DNA from: Nitzschia sp. DOCU1
Taxonomy: Eukaryota; Bacillariophyta; Bacillariophyceae; Bacillariales; Bacillariaceae
DNA: 64,000 bases
Assembly: GCA_951394045.1 (NCBI GenBank)
Contig: OX595986.1
Coordinates: 2,013,534-2,077,533, forward strand
Reading direction: 5' to 3'
How positions within the stretch are numbered: the stretch's first letter is position 1; every line of letters starts with the position of its first letter. The notes beneath the pieces are model-generated. The model saw only the letters and a list, made by a program, of their open reading frames with translations. It had not been told where the DNA came from and searched no databases. A program made the translations under genes and the position numbers. Shown piece by piece: positions 1 through 11,593 of this stretch.

Positions 1-855
1 CTATTGTTGTAATGTCCACTTCGTCTCCCAGCTTCCTCGCCTGACCCTCGATGTGTGTTTCATACTATGTTCTTGAATGCACTATCGATCGGAGCGTCCT
101 TCTTGTGGAGCAGGCCTCCACCTCCAATCGTGAAGCCTTCATCTTCTTATCGTGCGGTCAAGTAGCCTCCATCGCCCATTGCCGCCAGATCAAGGAGTAA
201 GCGGCATGTTTGGATCACGCTATCACCAACAAGCGCAGCGTCGGCATGCCTTCCAGTACTGACCAGGACTCCGTTACAAGCTGTAGCAACCGGTGCAGTC
301 GCATTGATGATATGACGCCACGAGATGCGACTCTCGTGACAAGAAAATGCTGTCGTCGCTAGCCATTTGCACTTGGACGGGGACTGATACAGCACTCCAA
401 TCAATTGTCGCGTCGCGCTTGCAACGGCTTTTTGAAGATTGTGGCTCTTCCTACCACCGGTTGCTGGTTTGTTGGTGTGGTGGTACATAACATCCCATGC
501 CGTTGTGCCGCAGAAGTTGCGACCAATTTAGCAAGCAGAGTTCATAGGTTATTGAGTTGATTTGCTGTAATCGATGTCGTTGTCGTTGTCGCCACTGATG
601 ATTTTTGAGAAAGAGAGCAAGCAAAAAATTATGGCGGGAAATGACAGGCAGCCAGCCTATCACTATGTATCGCGCCGTTATGCCGCGATACGGCAGCCAC
701 TCAATTTGGGCGCGCTCGTTTTTGCTTCTTGCGGTTTCGAATTCTTGGCGTCTGCCACAACGAAACAAACAAGTGTCCCTGTCAGCAGCGGGGAGACGTC
801 CACCATTTCAATTACCCGGCATCGTTCATCTCACCACTACAAGGACAATTGATTC
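1..855. other. No recognisable gene; upstream region
   Basis: I see no confident gene here. A minus-strand ORF at 147-488 (113 codons, ATG start) has a fairly normal composition but matches no family I know, and may be an exon of a gene running off the left edge. The last few hundred bases should hold the promoter of the DUF1764 gene. Overlapping plus-strand ORFs at 574-859 look like chance. Confidence 0.4.
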
Positions 856-1242
856 ATGAAGCGATCACGAACGTCTGAAAAGGACGAGAAGGCCTCGTCG
901 GTAAAAACTCCCGACGCCAAGAAAAGTGGATCGGATGTGATCGATTCTATTTTCTCTTCCAAGCGCAAAAAGGAAAAGGAGCCAATAGTCAACAAACCAA
1001 AGAAGATTAAGAGAGTACCAGAAGCAAAACAGCAAAGTAATCAATCCGTTCTGGAAGCCGCCTTCTCCAAACCGGGTGGCAATGAATGGGTGGATGATGG
1101 GCTAGGCGGTCGATTTAACCCGGAAGGTTTCACTGGACGCGTCGAAGACGGCGTCAAGATCTTCAAGGCACATGTGCTCAACCGGCCAAAAGCGGGGTCC
1201 ACGAAAGATTGCCCTTTTGATTGCGATTGCTGTTTCATTTGA
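856..1242 (+). CDS. DUF1764 family small basic protein
   Basis: A single-exon 128-residue protein. The N-terminal half is lysine-rich and probably nuclear (KKSGSDVIDSIFSSKRKKEK). It ends in the Cys/Asp signature CPFDCDCCF, which is the diagnostic C-terminus of the eukaryotic DUF1764 family; that family has no assigned biochemical role. The segment before it (DGLGGRFNPEGFTGRVEDGVKIFK) fits the conserved core. The ATG at 856 is the first in frame and gives the usual family length. The gene converges on the Dim1 gene, with only about 115 bp between the two stop codons. The identification rests on the C-terminal motif and is fairly safe; the function is unknown. Confidence 0.8.
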   Translation: MKRSRTSEKDEKASSVKTPDAKKSGSDVIDSIFSSKRKKEKEPIVNKPKKIKRVPEAKQQSNQSVLEAAFSKPGGNEWVDDGLGGRFNPEGFTGRVEDGVKIFKAHVLNRPKAGSTKDCPFDCDCCFI

Positions 1243-1356
1243 ATTGGATGCTGCCTACGAAAATGGGGCTTGTGGCGATGGGCAATTATTTGAAAGCACG
1301 AAACAGTACAAGGTCTAAACATTATGGGAATGTTTCTTTTTGATTTACGACCAAGC

Positions 1357-2501
<1,145 letters not shown>

Positions 2502-3024
2502 CCTGAGCTCGTCAAAGAACAACGAAGGGAATTTTGCTGGCAATTTGAAATTACCGGATCAATCAACCGCGGCTTGTTGTGTGCTTCGAGACGTCTCCTT
2601 GGACTGAGTATTTCTAGTGATCAGTGTCGCCCTGCGGCAGTCAAATAGACTTTGGGTATGATAGGGTCCAAGGGTAGAGGATGTCGAGCTAGAGCGTGAA
2701 AGAACAAATGCGGTTGGTGTTTCTTTTTGTTGGTTGTCGTCTCTTGGTGGCTGGCAGCAGTGGTGGATTGATTGATTCATTCGATTCGAAATTTCGGGCG
2801 ACGGAGGGACCGTTGCACCCGCCTGCCTCAACGGCCAATCAAAACGCTTGCTTTCATCGATCGATGTCCGCATCTTGCACTGACGTTTACCTCTCGTCTC
2901 TTCGCACCACTCATCCTCATCACATCATCGCTATTGTTCTGCTGCTGCATGTTCTACAAAACATCGTCGTCAGGATTTCTTTCACATTCTATTTCTGCTA
3001 TTGAAGCTAACGAGCTGATCCAGA
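2502..3024. promoter_or_regulatory. Divergent intergenic region, DIM1 / plastid protein
   Basis: About 520 bp between two divergently transcribed genes, so it must contain both promoters. The ORFs crossing it have no recognisable content. I could not pin down a TATA box or initiator. Confidence 0.4.
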
Positions 3025-4650
3025 ATGAAATTCTCACTCGCGCTGTCGTATTTGTTGCTGTTGGAGCGCGTCAACGCGTTTGGAGTGGCTCCCCCACCAG
3101 CTGCCCGTGCGTTGGTTGGTCGAAATTTGCCGCTCTTTGGCCTTCTCGATGAAATCAACAGCGACAGTTACACGCTCGGAGGAGGTTCAGGAGAAGATAA
3201 AGCCGTCAATGATGAGTATGAGATTTTCCTGGCTGAACTCGTCTTCTCGACCAACGATCCTCGAGTGGATATCATGAACAATTACGACCGAGCTGCCAGT
3301 GACCAGTTTTTGTCATGGATGGAGCGAAAAGCGGAAGATTCCAAAGATCCTGAAGAACGATTGGCGTTGAAGGATTTGTTAGAAATGATTCAGGATGTCA
3401 AGAAGAAGGTGGAGCTTTCCAAACTTGCCCAAGAACGCATGGCGAGGGAAGCTGAAGAGGCCGAGCAGCAACGAATCCAACAGGCCGAGGCGGAGGCCGA
3501 CGCTGGTCGTCAAATGAGCAACACCGACGTTCTCCGCAAAGCTGCCGCTATCAGTTCGGCTAACTCCTCGACAAACAAGCAAGAAATGAAAGAAAAGAAA
3601 TCCTTCTATGAGAAGGAGCTTACTCCTGAAATTCGTATGAGCTATGATGACACCCTCAAGAAATTGCTTCCCCCCTACAAGCCCGGTGAAACACCTGCCA
3701 CCGTCGTCGCACAGAATTATGATAAGTTTGATGCCCAGTTTGTCAAAGTTTTGAACGAACGATCCAACAATGGCGACGAAGACTCCGCGGTATTGCTCGA
3801 GGCACTGGCGACAGAACAAAGCAAAAGAATCACGGCGGCCACGGAATCTCTCAAACAGGTCTTGGCAATGGGCGAGCCCATGAAAATGGAAGGAGCTTTG
3901 GTGCGACTGGCTCGAGAAGGAAAAATCGACGAATCCTTTCTGTTGTTGCTGGAAGCCAATGAGACCCAGGCTCGGGATGCTGGTGCTAATGGACCAGCTG
4001 CACTGATGAAACGACTTCGATTTCGTGCGGCCGAAGAAAAGGACAAACAAGTGTCCAGCAAGGAAATTCGACTGATCCGAAAATTGCTGCGAGCAGATGA
4101 TGCGCAACAGCGAGAAAAAATTCTGGAAGATGCTTTTACTCCCAAGGAAAATCTGTTGGTAAGTCAAGTGGATGAAGTTTACTGGCGTTTTGTGGACAAG
4201 AGAAGTCTAACGCGCGTCTCTATTCCCGTGTAGGTGGCAGGAACAGCTGAAAACGCCATGAAAGCCATGGAGGGAGAACAACCTGAACAAGAGAAACCCA
4301 TGCCAGACGTTCCTCCGCCCGACTTTATCAATGCCTGCAAAGCTGTAATGTTGAACTTTGGCAATTTAGTTTACGACGACGAACGTGGCGACTTGGCCTC
4401 CCGAATCAAACAAATTGCAGCTGAAGCTGAAGTTGTGGCTACTCGAATTTATGGACAAGGAATGAGTATCCGGGATCAACAAGATCGAGCGTGGAAGGAG
4501 CAAACAACGTCGATTTTTGATTTGGAACGAATGGAACTGGAAGCTGAAGCACGGGGAGAGCACGCACCATGGACCAATCCTGATGCCAGCGATGACATGT
4601 TCCTGCCAGGGTTTGACAAACAAGGAAGAATGAAAGTGGGCGGGCAGTAG
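3025..4650 (+). CDS. Conserved plastid protein, At4g37920-like
   Basis: Two exons (3025-4158 and 4234-4650; 75-nt GT-AG intron) encode 516 residues. The N-terminus is a signal peptide ending VNA followed by FGVAPPP, the diatom plastid motif with Phe after the cleavage site, so stromal import is likely. The mature protein is charged and helical, with a coiled-coil stretch rich in Glu, Ala and Gln near residues 125-165. The segment KEIRLIRKLLRADDAQQREK, then AFTPKENL, resembles the plant chloroplast protein known as At4g37920 (KEIKLLKYLLN...DPEER...AFSP). That family has no established function. Intron placement joins NLL to VAGTAENAM. The match comes from memory of one conserved block and needs a profile search. 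Confidence 0.7.
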
Positions 4651-4712
4651 AATGTTCGTAGCAATATTGTCTGTATTCCCTTATTTAAATCCCCGCTTGT
4701 CTTTGATTTGAT

Positions 4713-6029
4713 CTAGTTTCCCTTGTCTTGTGCTGGCGTTGCCATTTTATCAAGCTTCTCCTTTATCTTTCTCAGTATCAAGTTGCGCCAGGAGGCCACC
4801 GTTTGTGTTATCGCCTTTCTTCCCTCTCGTCGGAACGGTTGACACTTGTCGTGAAGTAGAAGAGCCACAATGTTATTCTGACAGGTAAGGCGTACAATTT
4901 CCTTGGTTTGATTGGTTGTTGCCGTCGCCGTTGCTGATGATGATGTTTCATTTTGAAGTTCTTCTTTTGTTTCTGCTACTTTGGGCGGTGGCATACAGAG
5001 ACTTTCTTCGAGAATTTTGGAGAACTCGTCCAACAAATTCCTAGAACATTCCTTTTCCGTTTCGTTTGTTGTCAAGTTTTGTTCCTGCGAGACTGTAAAA
5101 TCTGAAATTGTCTCTATAACAGTTGTTTCCTCCTTTTTGGCAGCATCCGTCTCTTGATTATCCAATGCGACATCACTGTTCTGCCTTCTGAAACAAACCC
5201 AGAGCAAAATACACACTACCAGCGCCGCAATGAAACCGAGTCGTCTCCGTCGCTTTCTCTCACGTCGGGCCTTTTCTCGGAACGCTTCCACCCGTGAAAC
5301 TCTTGTTCTAGGCGCCGTGGGAGGTAGTACTTTGCGTTTTTCTTTGGAGTAATCAACGATTGGAACATAGTCGTCATCGCCCATGGCAGCCGAGGAGACT
5401 TTTTCCCATTTAGCAGGGCCAGCAGGCGACGGTGGGGGGTCTAATTGTTGCTGCTGAATTTTTGCCAAGATTTCGGCATCTGAAGGAATCGTTCGTGATA
5501 TCGGCAATGGTTGCTGCTGGTGGGTCTCATGCCGTACAGGTGTGGATGGTAGCGGTGGAGTGGATGAACTCTTGCCATTGCTCTCCCTGCTACGCGCCGA
5601 CTCGGCGGTTATGGACGAAGTTGCAGTTCTTTCACCGGCGCCGCTTAAGAAGAGGCTCGTCGAACCGATGGATGCCAAGGAAGAGCCGCCGTCGAATACG
5701 TCGTCCGAAAATTGGAGCCGATCCAGCAACGCTTCCGACTCTTTGAGAACATCGTCGATATCTGCAGGTTCAGACGACTCCATCATGTCAAAGTTATAGG
5801 AACGTTGCCACTTTGTTGGGTGCCAAAATAGACCAAACCGAGACGCTGGAAAAGGAGATGGCGTTTTGGGGCGTTGTCTCGCCCGCTCGCGGTGCATATC
5901 TTCTTGCGTCATCGCGAGGTTCTCGAGTTCAATGTGGCTGGCTGTCTCCGCGCGATGGACGTGCCCAAGGCACATATCCCGTTCTATGGCATCAACTCGA
6001 TGAGGCAAAGCCTCAAAAAATCGCTCCAT
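4713..6029 (-). CDS. Single-pass membrane protein, unknown
   Basis: An intronless 438-residue ORF with no family I recognise. Residues 1-260 are Ser/Pro/Gln-rich and low in structure. A strongly basic patch (RERKRRRR, about 257-263) precedes one hydrophobic helix (LGFIAALVVCILLWVCF, 264-280). This is followed by an acidic, Thr-rich segment and a helical C-terminus. The positive-inside rule suggests a cytosolic N-terminus and lumenal or exterior C-terminus. The true start may be later: Met82/Met83 begin an acidic helical stretch (MESSEPADIDDVLKESEAL), and the first 80 residues could be 5' UTR. It is tail-to-tail with the preceding plastid gene, 62 bp between stops. Confidence 0.6.
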   Translation of the reverse strand: MERFFEALPHRVDAIERDMCLGHVHRAETASHIELENLAMTQEDMHRERARQRPKTPSPFPASRFGLFWHPTKWQRSYNFDMMESSEPADIDDVLKESEALLDRLQFSDDVFDGGSSLASIGSTSLFLSGAGERTATSSITAESARSRESNGKSSSTPPLPSTPVRHETHQQQPLPISRTIPSDAEILAKIQQQQLDPPPSPAGPAKWEKVSSAAMGDDDYVPIVDYSKEKRKVLPPTAPRTRVSRVEAFREKARRERKRRRRLGFIAALVVCILLWVCFRRQNSDVALDNQETDAAKKEETTVIETISDFTVSQEQNLTTNETEKECSRNLLDEFSKILEESLCMPPPKVAETKEELQNETSSSATATATTNQTKEIVRLTCQNNIVALLLHDKCQPFRREGRKAITQTVASWRNLILRKIKEKLDKMATPAQDKGN

Positions 6030-6567
6030 CTACTCTAATAGCTAGAATAGCAAACCGTGGACTAAAAAACAAAGCATGGATGATAGTGATACTTAAGTCA
6101 CTGCCCAAGTCTTTGAGTGGGTGGTTACTCCTTCTTCGATAGTCAAACTGAGTTAATGGCTCGGTATGGCGTTTCTGGATTGACAAATTCCTCCTGTCGT
6201 CTATCTCAATGATAGGTTCGTCTTTGGGATCTTACCACTTGCCATGACCATGCCCCAATGTTCTTCCTCCCTCTTTTATTGTATTTCTGTACACTTGCAT
6301 GAGCGTGTGATTCAACACAATGGGTGCAGTCGAGTCGTCGTTGCGGATAGTCGGCGTGTCCATGGGGGCAACTTGATGTTTTGCACCATTTGTTGGTAAC
6401 CAAGCATCGTCTTGATTGTTTCGGTAGCGTTGGTAGTTCTAGTAAACTTGGAGAAGGATCACGTGGGCTTGCATTCGCTTTGACGTGGTCATTCGACGCA
6501 TGGCAACAATCGCTTCCCGACTAGTAGTGCCGTCGAATTTGTTTGGCGACCTCGCGATACCACACAT
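6030..6567. other. Intergenic region, no gene seen
   Basis: About 540 bp between two minus-strand genes. It holds the promoter of the 6029 gene and the 3' UTR of the 7077 gene. A 65-codon minus ORF at 6206-6403 shows no convincing protein character. Confidence 0.4.
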
Positions 6568-7077
6568 TCATTTGGATTTCTTTGCTTCCATACTCCCGTC
6601 ACTAACTGTCGATGAATCCAATGTCAAACTGCTGGCTTGTAAAAGTTGCTTTTGTTTGCTGGGCAATGACAGTGATGATTCTTCCACTTTGTCGCTCCTA
6701 TTCTTTTTCGTAATTATGGAACTCATGGCTCCACCCACAAAACTCTTGGCTAACCCCGGCAATTGTTCTCCAATGGCCCGAGACATGCGCAAATTATCTT
6801 CTCGCATGGCCTCATTGACTCGATGGATCCGCATTCCTAGGTCGGGTTGTTCCATAGTATGATTCATGCCATTGGTCACGGTTCGTGCCAAGGCGTCTTG
6901 GACGCGTGGATGATTTAAAATGTCTGCCAACAAGTTTCCAAGGAAATCAACGGTTTGGGCGCGGAATTTCACAAGATCGAGGGGAGTGATGCGTTGGGAG
7001 ATTTGATAAATGGCCCATGCTAGGAAGACCCCAAGGATCAGCTGAATCAAGACGGCGAAATAAAATAACAGCAGCAT
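6568..7077 (-). CDS. Small membrane-anchored protein, unknown
   Basis: A 169-residue single-exon protein with one N-terminal hydrophobic helix (MLLLFYFAVLIQLILGVFLAW, written here only as far as residue 20: LLLFYFAVLIQLILGVFLA) that would serve as a signal anchor. The rest is amphipathic helix (residues 30-110) and then a Ser/Lys-rich tail. Heptad-like spacing in RVQDALARTVTNGMNHTM suggests a helical bundle. I do not recognise a family. It is divergent from the epimerase/reductase gene. The sensible start, hydrophobic anchor and lack of internal stops support a real gene, though expression is unproven. Confidence 0.6.
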   Translation of the reverse strand: MLLLFYFAVLIQLILGVFLAWAIYQISQRITPLDLVKFRAQTVDFLGNLLADILNHPRVQDALARTVTNGMNHTMEQPDLGMRIHRVNEAMREDNLRMSRAIGEQLPGLAKSFVGGAMSSIITKKNRSDKVEESSLSLPSKQKQLLQASSLTLDSSTVSDGSMEAKKSK

Positions 7078-7500
7078 GAATTGTTGGCGGGAAACTTGGA
7101 TATGTACTTGTGGCTGATAGTGATAGATTGCTGATGGTTGATAGTGGCGTGTAGTGCTTGTGATGTCAGTGTTATTCGTCCTTCGTCATCGTCAAGTCTG
7201 ATGTCGGGTTTGCCTTGTTTGATTCGATTCGATGATTGATTCGTTTTCTGCAGAGACGTCGTCGTCGTGGGTTTGACTCGACTCCTTTGACTTTAGTGTG
7301 GGTACGTATGTAGCTTGGCATTCATAAAGCGCATCCTAATAGGTTTTCATCGCGCACCGGTCATTTTGTGGGAACCAAGACGAACGATCACGATCTGGAT
7401 CGGCTTCGACGACGACGAGATGCAACAATGACTATTGGTTGCGAACCCGCACAATTACTTGATTGTCTATCGTTCCTACTAGCACTACTACTTCTACAAC
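7078..7500. promoter_or_regulatory. Divergent intergenic region
   Basis: About 420 bp between the small membrane-protein gene (minus) and the rhamnose-synthase-like gene (plus). It carries several GATTCGATTCGATGATTG-type short repeats and TCG-rich stretches but no defined element I can name. It must include both promoters. Confidence 0.35.
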
Positions 7501-8542
7501 ATGAGCACTGAAGAATCGAACAAACGACAAAAGTCCGACGAGATGAAGCGCGTCATGGTCTTTGGTGGAAAGACGGGATGGATCGGTCAAATGATGGTCG
7601 AGCTTTGCCAGAAAGGTGCGCTAGAGATGACGCTGTAGTCCACGTATGGAGTAGTGTCGCCGTTCTCACATGCTTTCTTTGCTCTTGTCAGAGGGACTGG
7701 AGGTGATCATTGCCGAATCCCGCATGCAGGATCGCGAGGCCGTTGCCAAGGAATTGGATGAAATCAAGCCGACGCATGTGCTTAACGCGGCAGGAATTAC
7801 GGGACGTCCCAACATTGATTGGTGTGAGGATCACAAACCCGAAACCATGCGAACCAACGTGATTGGAACCTTGAATCTGGCTGATCTGTGCTACATGCGC
7901 GACATTCACTGTACGGTGTACGCGACGGGTTGCATCTTTGTCTACGATGAAGCGCACCCGGAAGGATCGGGCATTGGCTTCACCGAAGAGGATACGCCCA
8001 ACTTTGCGGGATCCTTTTACAGTCAAACCAAATCCTACATGGAACCCATGCTCAAAGAGTATCCTAACGTTTTGATTCTGCGTGTGCGCATGCCCGTCTC
8101 GGATGACCTCTTTCACCGTAACTTTGTCACCAAGATTGTCAAGTACGACAAAGTGGTCAACATTCCGAATTCCATGACAATTCTCTCTGAAATGCTCCCC
8201 CTGAGCCTCGCCATGGCAAAGAAAGGATTGAAGGGCGTCTACAATTTCACCAACCCCGGAGTCATTTCCCATAACGAAGTCTTGGATTTGTATACCAAGT
8301 ACATTGATCCGACGTATACCTACAAAAATTTCACCATTGAAGAACAAGCCAAAGTCATCAAGGCGCCGCGATCCAACAATGAACTTGATACGACAAAGTT
8401 GTTCCGTGACATGCCAGAGGGGATTGTAGTCAATGAGATTCACAAAGCGTACGAGTTGTGCTTTCAACGAATGAAGGAGAACTTGACCAAGCAGTACGGA
8501 CCGTTGCCTGAGAGTCTGCCCGAAGAATTCCGTCGAGCCTAA
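7501..8542 (+). CDS. UDP-4-keto-6-deoxyglucose 3,5-epimerase/4-reductase
   Basis: Completes synthesis of a deoxyhexose nucleotide, UDP-L-rhamnose in plants (NRS/ER or UER1 enzymes), using NADPH in the cytosol. Two exons (7501-7615, 7692-8542; 76-nt intron) give 321 residues, against about 300 for plant NRS/ER. The Rossmann motif is seen as VFGGKTGWIGQM. Family blocks follow: NAAGITGRPNIDWCE, TNVIGTLNLADLC, YATGCIFVYD, GIGFTEEDTPNF, the catalytic YxxxK in FYSQTKSYME, LRVRMPVSDD, IPNSMTILSEMLP and YNFTNPGVISHNE. All match the plant enzyme closely. Rhamnose is a common component of diatom extracellular polysaccharide, so a role in glycan supply is a reasonable inference. The 4,6-dehydratase partner is not in this window. 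Confidence 0.92.
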
Positions 8543-8663
8543 GCATAGTATGAACCAATGGGGTGTAACAGACGAACAGCAGTAAGGACTACTATTCAAT
8601 AGAGTAAAACGAGTTCTCGTCTAGCTAGCTAGTCTTGAACGATGCAATATTGTATGCGCCGTT

Positions 8664-11210
8664 TTATCGTTCCGTGAGGCTTTCGACCAGCATCCTTAGT
8701 GCACCTTCGTCGGGATGTTGTCCCAAGATATACGGACTGGTCCCACCAAACTCAACTGGAATTTGGTCTTGGTCAATATACTCGAGAAGAGAGGACGGCG
8801 ATTTGAAAATTTCCATGTGAACAGTTTCGGGCACTACCTTTCGGATCCCCGACCATATACCGGCCACCACTGTTCCAGCATTGACCAAATAAGATTGTTT
8901 CATGCTGAGGGGATAGTGTGCAGAATTGATCTCGCCTGCTTGTTTGAGGTACGAGAGGACATCACTGCTCAACATGGAAATCCCAGCTTCTCGCATGTCC
9001 ATGACGACGACGAACCCCCAGTCACAGCCTGCGCGAGGGGATGATGATGATTCTTCATCGGATGGGCCCTTCACGCAGTTGCTTAGATATTCCATGAAAA
9101 AAGTATACCATCGCGTCATATCTGCTACTGTACATCCTTCTCGAAAGAGCTGTTTCAATTTCATTTTTCCTGGTTGTTCATAGATCACGGGATATCCTTG
9201 TTTGGAGAACCCATGAATCGAATGGGGGTAGGCTTCTTTGATGTGCAGATACCAAGGGTTTGACAACGTGTGTATCTTCCACACCTGAGTCCGTCGCCTC
9301 CATTCTTGAGTAGCCGTCCATCTTTTGATCGCTTTGCCGCTATCTCCATGACATATTTGCAGAAAATTAGCAGGTATCATATCCACAGATGCCCCCGCTG
9401 GAACGTGGGCAGCGCTGCCGTCGTGAAAGACACAACACCGTCTAGAACGGTCGTAAAAGGCTGCCCTGCCCGCCTCCGCCTGGCTCTGTGCCGCAGAGCA
9501 ACAGTCATGGAAGACGCCAGAAGAGGCTTCGCCCACCGAACTTTCGAGAATCTCACGGCTATCCTCAAAATGTGTGCCCTCGCTTGATTCGTCCGGGTCG
9601 TTCAAACTTTGGAAAGGGCTGTCAACGTGGCTATACGTCGGCGAACCGGGGAATAAAATGATGTTGACTCGAGCCCTCGAAGGTCCCACGCAGCACAAGA
9701 GGACTACCGGCATACTTGCCAACAATTGAAGAGCCGCGGTTGCCCAAAAGCAAAGTACCAGGCTTTGGTTTCCTACCAACCAGCCTCCGGCACCTGCTCC
9801 CGTGCTCCACAGCAACAGTTGCAGCGTTTCAGCAATGGTCCACTTCGAAACACTTTCCTCGGGGATCGCGCTCCACAGTATTGATTGGGTCAAGGCGGTG
9901 GTCGAGTTCATCAGAAATGCGTGGCACATGTACAGTCCCAGGACTATCCACACGGACATACCCTGTTGGTAGCAATAGAGCATCGACGCCAAAACTGTAA
10001 CAAATGTCCATTGGAGGAGCACCGTTACGAATGAAGCCCCACACAGTCTTGCCAGTCTCCTGGCGACGTAGTTAGCGATCGCTTGCCCCAATGGCAGAAC
10101 AAGGTACAAAACTTGAACAAAAATAGGAGACAGATGCAGATGGTCAACAAAAAAGACGGGAAAGTATCGAATTGAAATTCCCGAAGCCACCGCTGATATA
10201 ATACTTGCAATAGAGACCAGTGTCGGAACAATGACACTCTGAAGGCAGCATCCACAAACGGTGGAATCCTCGCGTTCACGGGTTTGCGAAGAATCAAGTG
10301 CAGCCGTGATGGCAGCTGTTTCCTCGGTGGCATTCCCGCTGATGTCGGCAGCTGCAGTCGATAAGTCCATCTTCGGATCCATGGGCACATCATCCAAAAG
10401 AATTTCGTCGGGAAAGTCAACGTCGCACTCTTCGTTCACCTCCAGGAGACAACACAAAAGGAGAACCATCGGGAGACAGAACCCTAGTCCAAACGCCATC
10501 ACAATGCTGCAATTGTAAGTTGTCCAATGGTCTCCAAGATAAAGGTGAAACAAGGCAAGCACAATCAGTGGACCTATCACGTTGCTGGATCGAACGATCC
10601 GCGAAGCACGAGTATAGTACATGGGTTCGTCATCGTCGGGAAGAGAGTCCGCAAACAATGTAGGCATAGCGACGTCTGTCATCCCCCACATGAATCCCCA
10701 GGCCGATAGACCACCCAACAACCAATACCATTCCTCCTCTACCAACAGAGCATAGACCGTAGTACCGATAGCGCCCAAACCAACCAAGGATGCCAAACGT
10801 AGTATATGATGGCGCTTCCAGCTGGGTGACAGACAACAACGTGTCATCATCGTTGACAACACTTGTGCCAGTCCCATCACCGCCGTGATGAACCCTATCC
10901 GTTCCAGTCGATGTGGATACAACAGATAAAAAAGAATGGACAGGACGTTCTGACTCCAAATTGCACGCCCTGTAAATCCAAACCAGGTCGATGCCAATAT
11001 GCGTCGAATGTTTCGCGGATTCCCATTGTATCGCTCATAACGATAGAAATAATCATCGGAGGATTCATTCAAGCACGAGCGAGAAGAATCATCCTCGACG
11101 ATTCGATCTAAAGTACAACGATTTTCATCCCCTCGATCGTCAAGAGGAAGCAGCGGATGGAATAAAGAACAATCTTCCGGGGACGACGTCGAATCCGCTT
11201 GCCAAGACAT
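8664..11210 (-). CDS. MFS transporter fused to SEC14/CRAL-TRIO domain
   Basis: One uninterrupted 848-residue ORF with two unrelated halves. Residues about 70-510 form a polytopic membrane region of MFS type. It has two hydrophobic blocks, about 85-255 and 325-510, separated by an acidic cytosolic loop at 258-318, the usual 6+6 layout. Residues about 655-830 are a CRAL-TRIO lipid-binding domain: YPHSIHGFSKQGYPVIYEQ, then VVVMDMREAGIS, then YPLSMKQSYLVNAG followed by GIWSGIRKVVPETV, ending in the typical IPVEFGG. A Ser/Glu-rich linker (520-610) joins the halves. CRAL-TRIO proteins move or present phosphoinositides, sterols or tocopherols, so the fusion may couple lipid sensing to transport; this is inference. 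Substrate unknown. No intron or stop separates the parts. Confidence 0.85.
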   Translation of the reverse strand: MSWQADSTSSPEDCSLFHPLLPLDDRGDENRCTLDRIVEDDSSRSCLNESSDDYFYRYERYNGNPRNIRRILASTWFGFTGRAIWSQNVLSILFYLLYPHRLERIGFITAVMGLAQVLSTMMTRCCLSPSWKRHHILRLASLVGLGAIGTTVYALLVEEEWYWLLGGLSAWGFMWGMTDVAMPTLFADSLPDDDEPMYYTRASRIVRSSNVIGPLIVLALFHLYLGDHWTTYNCSIVMAFGLGFCLPMVLLLCCLLEVNEECDVDFPDEILLDDVPMDPKMDLSTAAADISGNATEETAAITAALDSSQTREREDSTVCGCCLQSVIVPTLVSIASIISAVASGISIRYFPVFFVDHLHLSPIFVQVLYLVLPLGQAIANYVARRLARLCGASFVTVLLQWTFVTVLASMLYCYQQGMSVWIVLGLYMCHAFLMNSTTALTQSILWSAIPEESVSKWTIAETLQLLLWSTGAGAGGWLVGNQSLVLCFWATAALQLLASMPVVLLCCVGPSRARVNIILFPGSPTYSHVDSPFQSLNDPDESSEGTHFEDSREILESSVGEASSGVFHDCCSAAQSQAEAGRAAFYDRSRRCCVFHDGSAAHVPAGASVDMIPANFLQICHGDSGKAIKRWTATQEWRRRTQVWKIHTLSNPWYLHIKEAYPHSIHGFSKQGYPVIYEQPGKMKLKQLFREGCTVADMTRWYTFFMEYLSNCVKGPSDEESSSSPRAGCDWGFVVVMDMREAGISMLSSDVLSYLKQAGEINSAHYPLSMKQSYLVNAGTVVAGIWSGIRKVVPETVHMEIFKSPSSLLEYIDQDQIPVEFGGTSPYILGQHPDEGALRMLVESLTER

Positions 11211-11593
11211 GCTCCGTCAACTTGAGTTCGAGTACGTAGTCGGGCAGTCAGCAACTAACTATCAACTTCACAATCAAACAGGTATAAACAGTGTCGGAGA
11301 CGAGAATTCAGCCACACAATTGGGGTTTACATTGACCTGTTTTGGTTTGAGGAAGCAGAAAATTGAAATGCGAAAGAAGAAAAAATTGGCGACGATTGCT
11401 TCCCCGGCGCGCTTGACACGGGGCAGAACGCAACGCCCAATCAAACCGCGGCGCGCCAAAAATGAATTGACTCGTTCGATCATGTTTGCGCCTGCCATTA
11501 TCGTACTGTCATGGGAGAGAGGGGAAATGCACACACCAAAGCAATAATCGGCAACAATGATTCGGTCTAACTTGCATCATGGGTTCATTACAA
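11211..11593. other. Intergenic region between two transporters
   Basis: About 380 bp between two minus-strand genes, containing the promoter of the MFS-SEC14 gene and the 3' UTR of the MFSD5-like gene. Nothing else identifiable. Confidence 0.35.

Noticed and set aside
147..488. 113-codon minus-strand ORF with an ATG
   Set aside because: Clean composition but no recognisable motif and no supporting splice sites; mentioned only as a possible exon.
7688..8599. 303-codon minus-strand ORF opposite the epimerase/reductase
   Set aside because: Antisense shadow; the plus strand carries clear family motifs throughout.
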